From the NCBI GenBank assembly GCA_016648135.1, contig JADDOH010011269.1, forward strand, positions 57,699-121,698: a stretch of 64,000 bases of DNA. Reading direction: 5' to 3'. This DNA comes from Agrypnia vestita (lineage: Eukaryota > Arthropoda > Insecta > Trichoptera > Phryganeidae). Positions within the stretch are counted from its first letter, which is position 1. Each line of letters opens with the position of its first letter. Below the pieces are notes generated by a model. The model saw nothing but the letters and a program-made list of their open reading frames with translations, searched no databases and was not told the DNA's origin. Both the position numbers and the translations under genes were made by a program. Positions 11,578-21,790 of this stretch are shown piece by piece.

Positions 11578-11978
11578 TCTATATATATAAAATATGCGAG
11601 TTTGGTGGGGGTGGCTTTGCGTGGGTGGGAGTGGGTGACGAAAATGTGCTTTCTAGCACACTGTTTTGTTATGGGAAGGCCGCAAATGCTTCAGATTGTT
11701 TCAAAATAGACGCGCCGACTGTGTCGGTAAGTCAAGAAGGTTCCGGAAAAACCTGCTCTAGAAAGTTCTGGAAGAAGAAGGTTCTAGAAAATTCCCGAAA
11801 GTTCTATAAGGTTCTAAACTGAGTGGCGGAATGTGTCGGTGTGTCTAGAAGGTTCCTGTACATTCAAAAAATTTCTTAAAAGTTCTGGAAGGAGAATATT
11901 CTAGAAGATTCATGATCTATGACGATCCAAACAGTGTACTAAAAATGAACGCATGCGAAGCCGCGCGGGCACAGCTAG
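11578..11978 (+). mobile_element. Short Helitron-like non-autonomous element
   Basis: The element begins TCTATATATATAAAATATGC and ends in a GC hairpin (GCCGCGCGGGC) followed by CAGCTAG. The flanking bases are A on the left and T on the right, the A|T insertion preference of Helitrons. It has no terminal inverted repeats or target duplication, as expected. At 401 bp it cannot encode Rep/helicase; the 65-codon ORF inside is accidental. TTCTAGAA and GTTCTGGAAG words recur internally. Confidence 0.8.
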
Positions 11979-12204
11979 TTTATTATAAAACAATTCAGAA
12001 ATCCTCGAATCTATTTTTTTTACTAGACTATTTTTTATTTACTATACTACTACGCAACTATTTTTTTCCTAGAATCTCTTCAAAATATTTAAAACAAAAA
12101 ACCTACAGAAACAACTCTCTGTAAGATGAACATATATTTTTTCTTTATTTAAATTTTAATTCGGTAGGGTATTTAATCGTAATGCACTCATTACAAAAGT
12201 AATA

Positions 12205-13489
12205 TTGGGTCCTTACATATGAAATTGACGTTTAGTATGGGAGGAACATAAAGCTGATTTTATTTTATTATAATATATTTATTTAATCAAAGTATGTACC
12301 ATTGCTATCTATGCACTTTTGCCATCTCATAGGTAGTTCATCGATCCCTTTACTAAAAAAACCATTCGGACGGGAATCAATAAAATCTTTGAAGGCGGTT
12401 TGGACTGCCCCATCGGAGTTGAATTTTTTCCTTTGCAAGAAGTTATCCAAATTTCGAAAAAAATGGTAATCTGTTGGGGCAAGGTCCGGAGAGTACGGTG
12501 GATGTCTTAGACATTCCAATTGAAGCTCCTCTAATTTGGTAGCCGTCTGTTGTGCAGTGTGTGGTCTAGCGTTATCATGAAGCAGCAGTGGCCTAGAGCG
12601 ATTAACCAGCCTCGGTTGTTTAGCAGCTAGCTTTTCCATCATGGTTTGCAGTTGCTGACAATAGACATCTGCCGTAATCGTCTGGCCAGATTTAAGAAAG
12701 CTGTAGTGAACGACACCAGCACTAGTCCACCAAACGCTCACAAGTAACTTTTTTGGAGTCAATTTTCGCTTGGGGCATGGTTTGGCTGGTTCGGCAGGGT
12801 TCAGCCATTGCGATGAGCGCTTCCGATTATCGTACAGGATCCATTTTCATCACAGGTAATGATTCGATTTAAAATCCCTTCATTATTGTGCCGGTTGAGT
12901 AATGCAACGCAGCAGTCAACGCGCGTTTGTTGATTTGCTTCACTCAATTCGTGAGGTACCCACCTTTCAAGCTTTTTCACCTTACCAATTTGCTTCAAGT
13001 GGATTAAAACAGTTTTATCACTAACACCGCAGCCTGCAGCTAACTCGGATGTGGTTTGCGATGGATCCGCTTCCACAATAGCCTTCAATTCTTCATTATC
13101 AACTTTGGTCTCCGGCCGTCCACGGGGCTTGTTCTGCAGGTCGAAATTTCCAGAACGAAAACGTTGGAACCAAAAACGCACTGTGTTTTCTTTTGCGGCA
13201 CCGTCGCCATACACATCATTAATCCTTCGAGTCGTTTCTGCAGCACTGGTGCCACGGTGGAACTCGTATTCGTAAATAACGCGATATTTCAAGTTTTTCA
13301 TTTTGTAAACTGAGTGACGCAAAGAGAAAAACAATTGAAGAAAAAACAAATGAATTATAATTTTCAAATCACAAATACATGAGTAAATAGCTGTATAAAT
13401 TAGGATTTGGAATTCCTAACCAAAGAGAAGATATTTGAGATCAAATTTGCCAGTACGGCAAAACGCCAATTTCATATGAAAGGACCTAA
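12205..13489 (-). mobile_element. Full-length mariner element, minus orientation
   Basis: The 1,285-bp element has ~30-bp inverted termini (TTGGGTCCTTACATATGAAA on the left, the inverse with a few changes on the right) and is flanked by TA on both sides, the mariner target duplication. The near-identical termini also bound the element at 62742. Length is normal for a mariner. The single transposase frame carries one base deletion, so it is non-autonomous now but looks young. Confidence 0.95.
12283..13301 (-). pseudogene. Mariner transposase with one frameshift
   Basis: The frame encodes a D,D34D mariner transposase close in pattern to the cecropia/Hsmar1 group. It has an N-terminal paired helix-turn-helix DNA-binding half (including FWFQRFRSGNFDLQ and IGKVKKLERWVPHEL) and a C-terminal catalytic half with HDNARPHTA and SPDLAPTDYHFF. 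I chose the start at 13301, where MKNLKYRV begins the family-like N-terminus; an upstream in-frame ATG at 13367 adds 22 unlikely residues. Compared with the copy at 62863, one base is missing near 12843, just after the first catalytic Asp (TCDE), splitting the gene into two frames. The other two catalytic Asp residues are intact. Confidence 0.93.
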
Positions 13490-13874
13490 TATATGTTTAT
13501 ACACATATGTGTGGAGCATTATTTGCGTGAGTCTGGTATGTCTAATGGTTTTAATTGGATTGCAAGCCAAGCAATTAGGCAGTGACACAAAAAATTTATT
13601 GCTTAGCGTTAAATTTTAAATAAAAGCATTCAGCTCGAAACACACACAAAAGTAAATAATTTAACCGGTAAGTGGCTGCCATTTATGTTAATGTGTTTGG
13701 GATTACCACTCCTGGGTATTAAGAGAATAGAATCCAAATAATACACATCGCATCGATGATAGTTTTAGAGTGTCATAGAAATTGTGAGGTCATTGTGCAA
13801 ATCACAATTCATATTTCGGGAGGCTTTGACGCCTAGAACATGTAGAGTAAATTAATTATTATTATTATTATTGT
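13490..13874. other. Anonymous DNA
   Basis: Nothing recognised apart from an ATT microsatellite at about 13856-13872 that abuts the SINE tail. Confidence 0.5.
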
Positions 13875-14052
13875 TATTTTTTAAATAGAGATGCGAACAC
13901 TGAATACGTGTCACATCAAACTATTTTCAAACTGAGCTAAACGCCTGTGCTATGAAAATAGGACTAAATTGCTGATTTGGAGTGAGGTTCGAACCCGCGA
14001 CCTTTGGATCACGAGGCAAGAGTCCTAACCACAAGACCAACAAGCTACTCTT
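13875..14052 (-). repeat. tRNA-derived SINE family A, good copy
   Basis: Read on the minus strand it begins AGTAGCTTGTTGGTCTTGTG with an A-box-like segment, then a B box GGTTCGAACC, then a tRNA-unrelated body ending in GTGTTCGCATCTCTATTT. This is the usual tRNA-head SINE layout, transcribed by RNA polymerase III and mobilised by a LINE. It is not a functional tRNA: the acceptor pairing is absent. Confidence 0.85.
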
Positions 14053-14109
14053 ATTTAAGCTCAGTGATAAGGAAATCCCATAAAAGTGTCATAACGTACA
14101 AGAGTTAAT

Positions 14110-14930
14110 GAATGATATTTTAATAAAAAGTGAAGGCACTCTCGAAAACACAAATAATACTGGTACGAGTATACCAGAAGAGCAGTACACAATAAGTAAA
14201 CATAGATAAAAAATGGTGATAGGGAAGAATATTATCTCTACAAAAATATGAGTACTGGTATGAATACACGATAAGAACAGATAGAACTGAGGTTAAAGAT
14301 GCAAGTGGGAATAAATATTACGCTCCAAAAACTAAGGAAAAGGTAGTACGAAGACATCAGGAGTAGTGCACGATAAAAACATAAAAAAAGGGGTAAAAAA
14401 AGGCAAATAGAGACGAATATTCCCTGTAAAAATATGGGTAATGATGAAACGTCGACTCCCGGAGCAATACATTTATCTATAATAACAGAAAAAACAGTGA
14501 AAAAATGGCATGTACCTAGAGATGAATATTATTTCTACAAAAATAGTGGTAATGGTGGAGAAAATTCTCCTATTCTGTATTTTTTTAAAAAAGAGAATAT
14601 ATAAAAACTAGCAATTGGAGATGAATATTATCTCTGCAAAAACATGGATAATGGTGGAATGACGACATCCGAGGCAGTACACATAATAATAGAGAAAACA
14701 GAGAAAAAAGGGCATGTAGAGATGAATATTACCTGTGTAAAAAATAAAGGTAATGGTGGAGCAAAGACACCGAGACTAGTGCAAGATAATAAGAGAGAAA
14801 ATATAGGTAAAAACGACAATTAGGGGTGAATATTATCTCTTTAAAATCAGGGGTAATACTGATTATCCTGAAAATATCAGGAGTAGTGCACGATCAAGGC
14901 AGGCAAGTCAAGACATTTTGCGGTTGTAAT
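14110..14930 (+). repeat. Degenerate tandem array, ~100-bp unit, about seven copies
   Basis: The word GATGAATATTATCTCTRC recurs near 14221, 14309, 14412, 14521, 14621, 14721 and 14824, spaced 88-109 bp. Each unit also holds GTAATGGTGG, an ACACC/GACATC-AGTA segment and AATAACAGAGAAAA. Copies are well diverged, so the array is old. Purine-rich and without a conserved reading frame across units. Confidence 0.8.
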
Positions 14931-16660
14931 ATATGTCAAATGTTTTTATCTCTGAAATAATTGGGTGTACGAGGTTGCTGCATTTTGAAAATGTCCATAA
15001 ATTTAACCCATAAAAAATAAAACAATTCGCCGCATAGCGACACGTTACACCAGAGAAAACCAAATTATTAATTTAATTTTTCCTCCTATTGTGGTCAGGG
15101 GCGACTAAGTGCTGGAGTGTTCAGAATCGTGCAACCGTTAACCCTTCAGACGCTAAAACCCACACAGTTAATATATTTTAAACACAATATTTTATGCTTT
15201 CTAGAAATACATATTTTTTATTTATTGGCGAATATAAAGAGACCTAGAAGGCGTATGGAAATAAAATCTACAATAATATATAACATTTAGAGAAAAAAGT
15301 TTTTTAAAATAAATAAAATAAATTTTGGTTAATGTACCGCATTGGTAGATCAAAAAGCAACGAGGTTGTGTGTGAGGAAAGATTCCCACCCGCCCGACCG
15401 GGAGAATCTTTCAGTATTCAATATGTGTAAGTATTTATGGCAAAGCTAGTAAAACAAGGCAGAACAAAACATTGTGGTAAACTAATATTCACTTTTAGGT
15501 GTTGCAATGCAAGGCACTAAAGGTGAAATAGCTTATAGGAATATTACTTGAGTACTGTACAACGATTGGCGACTGAATTTTCGTAGATACAACATCCGGG
15601 AGTCAGTGCGAGTGTGTTTTACATTTCATGGTTCCGATTGGTTAAAATCACAGTCCGCCGTAGGTCCCAAACACCACAGATAAATTAAAACTTGATGTAT
15701 ATTGAAAAAATATATCTATCACAAAACTATTTACTTAACAAACCAAGGGGATACAAAACCTGGAAATTTTCCTTTCAGAGGAACAGCAAAAAAATGATGA
15801 ATTAAGTGAATTGTTGGATGAAGAATGACAACGGTTCATCCAGGATGTCCCAAAGGGGCAAAAATGTGAGCAAAGGAGGTTCTGGGATACAAATCTCCAT
15901 TGTGGGGCTTTAATACATATTCAAACTTCAAAACTCAAATTAAATTAAACACTCTAAATGGTTTTTAAGTTGAACTACCTGACATCGACTGAACACAAAC
16001 AACACAAAAACTCAATATCAATAATATAACCAATATTGAAACACTGCAATTTATACATAGGCTTGCAATTGGTGAGATAAAAGAGAAATACATTAAAACA
16101 TACAATACACACGAAAACCATCAACACTACACATTAACATCTCAAAACTAACACATCGATCTAATTTGAAAAAAAGAGAAGTAACGCGACTCATCTGCAA
16201 CGGATTAAAAATGTAAAATAAATTACAGGAGGACACGTCAATTGAACATTGAAAGCATAAAAAAATAGTTCACGGCATGTTTTTAATTTTTTAAGAAAAT
16301 TCATTTTAATCCGATGTCGCTATTTTTTCGCTGTAGGATCTGGTACTTCTCTGGATGTATTATTATATTGTTGAAATTTTTTAATTTTCGTTTATTATTA
16401 TTATAAGATTTTCTTTTTTCTTTCGCTTCCGGATTATTACATTGCATTTATAACCCTATGAACGCAACTCATCTTTAGGCGCTGTGTGTAGATTCACATC
16501 TCGATTATTTCAAGTCACTTTAGCATCGTTTAAAAGTGAGTGTTTATGAATCTATTCTATATAAAGTTACAAGAAAGTAAAAGCATTGCATTACACATCT
16601 TTATTTGTTAATTAAATCTTAACCTTAGCTTCTAAAATACTCTGCAACGTGTAAAGGTAT
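14931..16660. other. Anonymous AT-rich DNA
   Basis: I read both strands and find no recognisable protein, RNA gene or structured repeat. Stop codons are frequent in all frames. Confidence 0.55.
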
Positions 16661-16745
16661 AACCTTTCTGGCCGACGTGGCCCGTTGCAGGGTTTAACAT
16701 CAGCCCTGATGATGGACCCAGGAACGGGGTCCTGACCCAGATAGG
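16661..16745. repeat. Inverted hammerhead-like remnant, family 4
   Basis: On the plus strand CTGATGA (16706-16712) is followed by one extra base and stem II GGACCC/GGGTCC (16714-16719 with 16727-16732), but the GAAA box is decayed to TGAC. The left part, 16661-16693, is the inverse of the downstream half of the same unit (it reads ACGTCGGCCAGAAAGG on the minus strand). It is cut off inside stem II. The GGC it supplies would pair with GCC before the core. A related copy is at 20895-20962. Confidence 0.5.
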
Positions 16746-17318
16746 TGATGTAGGTACACATGAAAAAAATACTCCTGAAATCTGTAACTAGTACATTTTC
16801 AGGTTATATCTTTGGTAACCTTGGTCACCTGAAGAATTTGAGCATTCGTAAGTAAATAAACGAAAAATAAATTTAATATATTTTTCGTATATTTATATTC
16901 CTAGGGTGTCTAAAGGGTTGCCGTGTTTGCTTTTAAGGTTGCTCTCCGGTTAAACGTGTACTGGAATATAGAAAACAAACGCAATAACCTTTCGTGTTAT
17001 GTAATCACACAGTACAATGTGAGAATATTATATTGTAAGCAAGGGGAAACATCCCTAATTACATTACTATAATGTAAACCTTTTAGTTTAATGATGCGAA
17101 TAATAATTTCCTTCCTCAGAATTAAACCAAGGTAAATATTTATTGAAAGGATAAATATTTAATTAGAAAAAAATAAGAAATCAATATTTGATTGAGGGTC
17201 TTTTCAATTATTATTGACCAATATCTATAACTAATTATTGTTCTCATTAATTTGTGGAAATGTATTTCACAATTCTATCTCGGATTCGTTTTGTTTTTAT
17301 TGGTAAGCAAAGATATTT
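16746..17318. other. Anonymous AT-rich DNA
   Basis: No gene or structured repeat recognised. Confidence 0.5.
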
Positions 17319-17638
17319 TAATCAATCAATGTATATTATAGATGGTCATTTAAGGAGAATGAAAAAGCTTTGGTGCTGGCCGCGCTGAGGATAGTTACAA
17401 CTCATATGTGAAACGTGGCGTGTAATTTAAATATATAAAACTTCTAAAAATTAGTAGACATGGTATTATTCTATCATGGGTGGAAATGGCGAACATTACA
17501 TTGTGTAAAATGATCACTTAAGCCAGCCGTACGATAGGTCGTAAGCCCTATGTACACCCAAAGACTTCTATACCTACTTTACTATAAAAATACAGTTTCG
17601 TCTCTGTGAGACGTCTATAATATAAATTGATTGATTAA
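17319..17638 (+). mobile_element. Long-TIR MITE family, copy b (most complete)
   Basis: Outer ends TAATCAATCAATGTATATTA and its near-inverse at 17612-17638 form terminal repeats of about 27 bp. The interior holds the family markers GGAAATGGCGAACATTACAT, GATCACTTAAGCCAGCCGTA and TTTCGTCTCTGTGAGACGTC. Flanking sequence to the right (AAATCCAGTACTTTTCTGAA) is also shared with the copies at 44.8 and 45.8 kb, so the original element may be longer. No transposase. Confidence 0.8.
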
Positions 17639-18440
17639 TGATGTCCCTGTGACAGAAATCCAGTACTTTTCTGAAAAATTTGAACATACTTAAAATATTT
17701 TGAAGTTATTTTATTTTTGTAAATTAAGGATATTTTTGTTATTTTGTTTTTCTAGAGAATATTATTATTGTTTAGATTCCATTATTGGACACAATGGATT
17801 AACCTGACTACTTTACCCCAGACCTCGGTCTAGTTAAGGGGACAGTGAATATCTTTTACATTAAACTAAAAAACAATAATAAAATTCACTAAAAAAATCT
17901 AAAAAATAACGGGTCTATTCTCATTGGTACACGCTATCATAATAATCATGCTGTGATCTCTGTATAACATTATTCACATCGTCAATTTTGATATGATGAA
18001 TAAAATTTATATAAAATATATGCTACAATTATTTTTAAAGTTGGTAGAAACCTCTTTGTTTCATATACATCTGTTAATTTTTTCATCTTAAGTGTCCAAT
18101 TATTAAATATTGACCTTTAACACAAGTCTTGACATTTCGTATAAAAATTTTATGCGTCCATAAATAAGAACATAAATAAGAACGTCTCATCTGTTTTGTG
18201 CTGAGATAAAAACCATCAAATATCACAATTTTATTATTCTGAGAATAGGGGGGTAAATATTTTAAGAAAACAAATGGATCGCTAATATATAAACTAGTAA
18301 GACTGGCATAGCTAATCTGGGAATGCAATCATTCTGTCGGTAATATGAAGTTTTTATTGGTCATAGACTTTCGTCTACATAAAAAAATGTGTCAGTGCAT
18401 GTCATGTGTGTAAGTATTTTGGGAGAAAATGCCCACCCGT
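17639..18440. other. Anonymous AT-rich DNA
   Basis: No recognisable gene; an 81-codon minus ORF at 18083-18328 has no family resemblance. Confidence 0.5.
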
Positions 18441-18489
18441 CTAATGGTATCTTCTTGTGTCGGCATGTGTCGTGTATTGTGTGAGTGGC

Positions 18490-18775
18490 GCATAATATGT
18501 GTGGGATGATTTGGCAAAGGCGAGTGGGCAGATGGACACAGGGCGTAAATTATACTCACCATTAACTGTATTGCATTGGCAAAAATTTACAGTATGTACA
18601 GAAATGTCGCTTGCGACGGCTACTGCGATCGACGACGGGACCTGCTTAGCCGCATCGAGCCCCCTGAGTGGTGGATGTCGCTCGATTCGTGCGGCTAGAA
18701 TTGCGACGGCCTTGGACCACATCCAAAAAAGTGCGAGACTTGACGGGATCGTGGCTGTAGGAGGCAAATGAAACA
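18490..18775. other. GC-richer island with overlapping open frames
   Basis: Both strands stay open for about 270 bp (plus 18499-18771, 90 codons; minus 18441-18776, 111 codons), which in an AT-rich window mainly reflects high GC. The plus strand has an acceptor-like TTTACAG ending at 18593 before the GC-rich part. Neither translation matches a family I know. It may be a host exon, a conserved non-coding element or an old transposon piece. Confidence 0.25.
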
Positions 18776-19010
18776 CCGAAATGATTTAAAATTTTATTAA
18801 TAAAATTAAATTACTGGACACGAATTTAATCGGAGTACCGTTTTTTAATTTAAACAAATTTCATCAATTGCACTAATTATCACTAGAATATTCCACATAG
18901 GTCCACATTTGTCTATCTCAAGTCGCTTTGCTCAGGTTCGCACTAGAAAGCTCCGCACGCAAGCAGCCACTCAACCGCTGTCTCTGCCATTCTATGATCG
19001 TCGCCATTCT

Positions 19011-19575
19011 ATAACTTGTCAAAAATAACTCCCTACGCATCTGCTCGTCATTGCTTATATACACAAATGTTTATTCGCGATACATCTAGAATGTTTTGAC
19101 CGGTTTTTCCTTATTTCTAGTGATTATGGTTTCTTCGAGAATAATTTAGTTATAACTTGTCAAAAATAACTCCCTACGCGTCTGCTCGTCATTGCTTATA
19201 TACACAAATGTTTATTCGCGATACATCTAGAATGTTTTGACCGGTTTTTTCCTTATTTCTAGTGATTATGGTTTCTTCGAGAATAATTTAGTTATAACTT
19301 GTCAAAAATAACTCCCTACGCGTCTGCTCGTCATTGCTTATATACACAAATGTTTATTCGCGATACATCTAGAATGTTTTGACCGGTTTTTCCTTATTTC
19401 TAGTGATTATGGTTTCTTCGAGAATAATTTAGTTATAACTTGTCAAAAATAACTCCCTACGCGTCTGCTCGTCATTGCTTATATACACAAATGTTTATTC
19501 GCGATACATCGAGAATGGTTTGACCGGTTTTTCCTTATTTCTAGTGATTATGGTTTCTTCGAGAATAATTTAGTT
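19011..19575 (+). repeat. Tandem array, four copies of a 141-bp unit
   Basis: Units begin ATAACTTGTCAAAAATAACT at 19011, 19152, 19294 and 19435 (spacing 141-142 bp) and end at GAGAATAATTTAGTT. Copies differ by only a few substitutions and a one-base T indel, so expansion was recent. The unit size is in the range of nucleosome-length insect satellites, but only four copies are present here. Confidence 0.93.
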
Positions 19576-19605
19576 AATTCTAGATTCATGAAGTAAGTAT
19601 CAATA

Positions 19606-19650
19606 TTGATGTCTCTATAACATCAATAATGAGTGTTATAGAGACATCAA
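19606..19650. repeat. Perfect 16-bp inverted repeat
   Basis: TTGATGTCTCTATAAC (19606-19621) is repeated inverted at 19635-19650 with a 13-bp loop. It directly follows the 141-bp array. Confidence 0.85.
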
Positions 19651-19657
19651 TAAGTGA

Positions 19658-19722
19658 CAGAGAGGAGTGGAGAAATCGAGTGCTTGTTGCAGACCAATCC
19701 TAGAATTGCGTCCCAAAATAAA
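19658..19722 (+). repeat. Retroposon-like 3' end shared with 54698-54765
   Basis: GAGGAGTGGAGAAATCGAGT, GCTTGTTGCAGACCAATCCT and GATTGCGNCCCAAAA occur in the same order in both places and are followed by an A-rich stretch. This looks like the tail of a truncated retroposon. Confidence 0.6.
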
Positions 19723-20124
19723 ACATTGTTTTAGACTCTCGTGACAATAATGACAATCAAACTCTATGGTACTTATTAATTACCTATTTTATTCGGTCTG
19801 AGCATCGAGACCACTAGCAATATTGTGTACTGTAATAAATTTGTGAAAATTCTACAGGAGCTGCACAGCATCATTGGCTATTCTGTCCATAAATTTTCAT
19901 AACCGATTTGTGAACTTTTGTTCTTGACAGTCTGTATAAATATGCTACCTTGAGTATTTTTGTTCTTCGTTCAGGCTTCGTGCAGCGTTCCTTAAGATAC
20001 ATACTTTATTTGGTCGTTCCAGCGTGATGGTTTTCTTCCTCTGTCTGTCTGTCTTTTTCCAATGTTAGCGAACACGCAATATTGTCAAGGCTGCCCTATC
20101 CATAAGAAAAAAGAGCACTAAATT
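19723..20124. other. Anonymous DNA preceding the triplicated repeat
   Basis: Mostly unassigned. The last 60 bp (about 20080-20139) are open in one plus frame (reading ...VKAALSIRKKSTKLPDIYG) and run into a consensus donor-like GGTGAGTAA at 20139. This could be an exon edge, but I do not recognise the peptide. Confidence 0.3.
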
Positions 20125-20815
20125 GCCAGACATCTACGGTGAGTAAAGGTTTATATTACAGTCGTTTGACATATTTTATACGAACCTGTGGATGTGTTGG
20201 GAATCGGTTCTCTACGTTTCGCTGGAGTCATATCACCTTGCCCTTGACCTCCGTGATGATAGATAGACGCTGAAGACGCTGAAGACGCTGAAGACGCTGA
20301 AGACGCTGAAGACCTGAAGACGCTGTGAATATGAATCCAGTGAAATGGCGAGAAATGGCCAGACATCTACGGTGAGTAAAGGTTTATATTACAGTCGTTT
20401 GACATATTTAGGTATTGGAACAACAAATATTTTATACGAACCTGTGGATGTGTTGGGAATCGGTTCTCTACGTTTCGCTGGAGTCATATCACCTTGCCCT
20501 TGACCTCCGTGATGATAGATAGACGCTGAAGACGCTGAAGACGCTGAAGACGCTGAAGACCTGAAGACGCTGTGAATATGAATCCAGTGAAATGGCGAGA
20601 AATGGCCAGACATCTACGGTGAGTAAAGGTTTATATTACAGTCGTTTGACATATTTAGGTATTGGAACAACAAATATTTTATACGAACCTGTGGATGTGT
20701 TGGGAATCGGTTCTCTACGTTTCGCCGGAGTCATATCACCTGCCCTTGACCTCCGTGATGATAGATAACTCTCCTGAAGACGCTGTGAATATGAATCCCG
20801 TGAAAAGGCGAGAAT
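20125..20815 (-). repeat. Three tandem ~240-bp units with an exon-like block
   Basis: Units start at about 20125, 20358 and 20605 with GCCAGACATCTACGGTGAGT. Units 1 and 2 contain a nested GACGCTGAA minisatellite (five and four copies); unit 3 lacks it. Read on the minus strand each unit has an acceptor-like TTCATATTCACAG, a block encoding (SAS)n-IYHHGGQGQGD-MTPAKRREPIPNTSTG, and then a possible donor CAG|GTTCGT. Unit 3 has lost one base in the GQGQG codons. The peptide is conserved between units, but identity is unknown; it might be a duplicated exon or a plain satellite of non-coding origin. Confidence 0.6.
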
Positions 20816-20894
20816 CAAATCTCTATACGGTACAAATATAATACATGTTCTTAGGCTTTCACTCAGTATCTTCAGGTTTGTGTCTTCTGGGGTA

Positions 20895-20962
20895 TTATGA
20901 TGCCACATCAGCCCCGATGATAGACCCTGCAATGGGACCCGAAACTTCAGCCAGAAAGGTCA
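20895..20962 (+). ncRNA. Hammerhead-like remnant, family 4
   Basis: CCGATGA (20914-20920, one change from CTGATGA), a partly paired stem around CCCTGCAATGGG and GAAA at 20941-20944, then ACTTCAGCCAGAAAGG. The segment is homologous to 16661-16740. Several core and stem positions are lost, so it is probably inactive. Confidence 0.4.
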
Positions 20963-21004
20963 TAAGAACACGGGGAAAATCTAATACAGTTCGTATAAAT
21001 TATC

Positions 21005-21145
21005 CATTTTATATACAGGGTTGTTTGGAAACATTAATAACCTCGCAGGACTATATTCCTGCCATGATTATGAGTCGAAAATGTTCAAGCTATTATGACC
21101 TAATATCGATAGTCATGGAGATATGCGACATCAAAGTTTGCAAAA
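21005..21145 (+). repeat. Interspersed repeat, GGACTATATTCCTGCC family
   Basis: The left half (ACAGGGTTGTTT to GACTATATTCCTGCCATGAT) matches 35827-35905; the right half (GACCTAATATCGATAGTCAT to GCGACATCAAAGTTTG) matches 11110-11180. One repeat family thus links three loci. Confidence 0.65.
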
Positions 21146-21589
21146 TCTGAATATGTCAAGCGACCGCAATATAAAGATAAATCTTCAATCTCCATTAAAT
21201 TTTCAATGTCTCCTTGACAGGACGTTCCAGATGACTCTTGGGATTTCCTAGGATCTCTGATAAAAATGCATCTTATTTCAAGCATATCAGCTATCTGGTT
21301 TATATCTTGAGACTGCAGTGGCGAAGACTGCTGCCTGAAGAAGCCAAGATCTTCAATGGATCATAGTAGAGTGATTTTTGATCCAGGCAAATCATAATTT
21401 CTCATTTCCAGGCTGGAAATACATTTGCTGAAATTACAACAACATTTACTAGCCGCTACTGAGGCATGGGCAGCCGAGTGTGATATTCAGCGCGCTGCTC
21501 AGGCTACATGCAAGGGTTGTACCACCAAAGTAGACGATCCAGACATTTATATTAATTTAATTATGTCCCGTGATTTTTCGCGGGTGTAC

Positions 21590-21790
21590 CAGCGATGGGC
21601 GAGTTAAATTAATTCACTCGAGTAGCTCGAGTTACACTGCTAGCGAGTTAACTCGGGTTGCCTTTCCGGCAACTCAAGTTAACTCACTGACTCGAAAAAT
21701 GTAAGAATGTTCGAATTCGCGGGTCGAACTCGCGAGCGCCGCTCGACTTGGCTCGAACAAACGATCTCACTCAGGTAGCTCAGTTCGTTT
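21590..21790 (+). mobile_element. Possible hAT-type element end with subterminal repeats
   Basis: The left edge CAGCGATGGGCGAGT resembles a hAT terminal repeat (YARNG start followed by GATGGGC). It is followed by many GAGTTAACTCG, CTCGAG and AACTCGCGAG words in both orientations, as in subterminal transposase-binding clusters. No matching right end or 8-bp duplication was found, so it may be a fragment. Confidence 0.4.

Noticed and set aside
18441..18776. 111-codon minus ORF opposite a 90-codon plus ORF
   Set aside because: Both strands are open only because the block is GC-rich; I cannot choose a strand, so I list it as an island and not as a gene.
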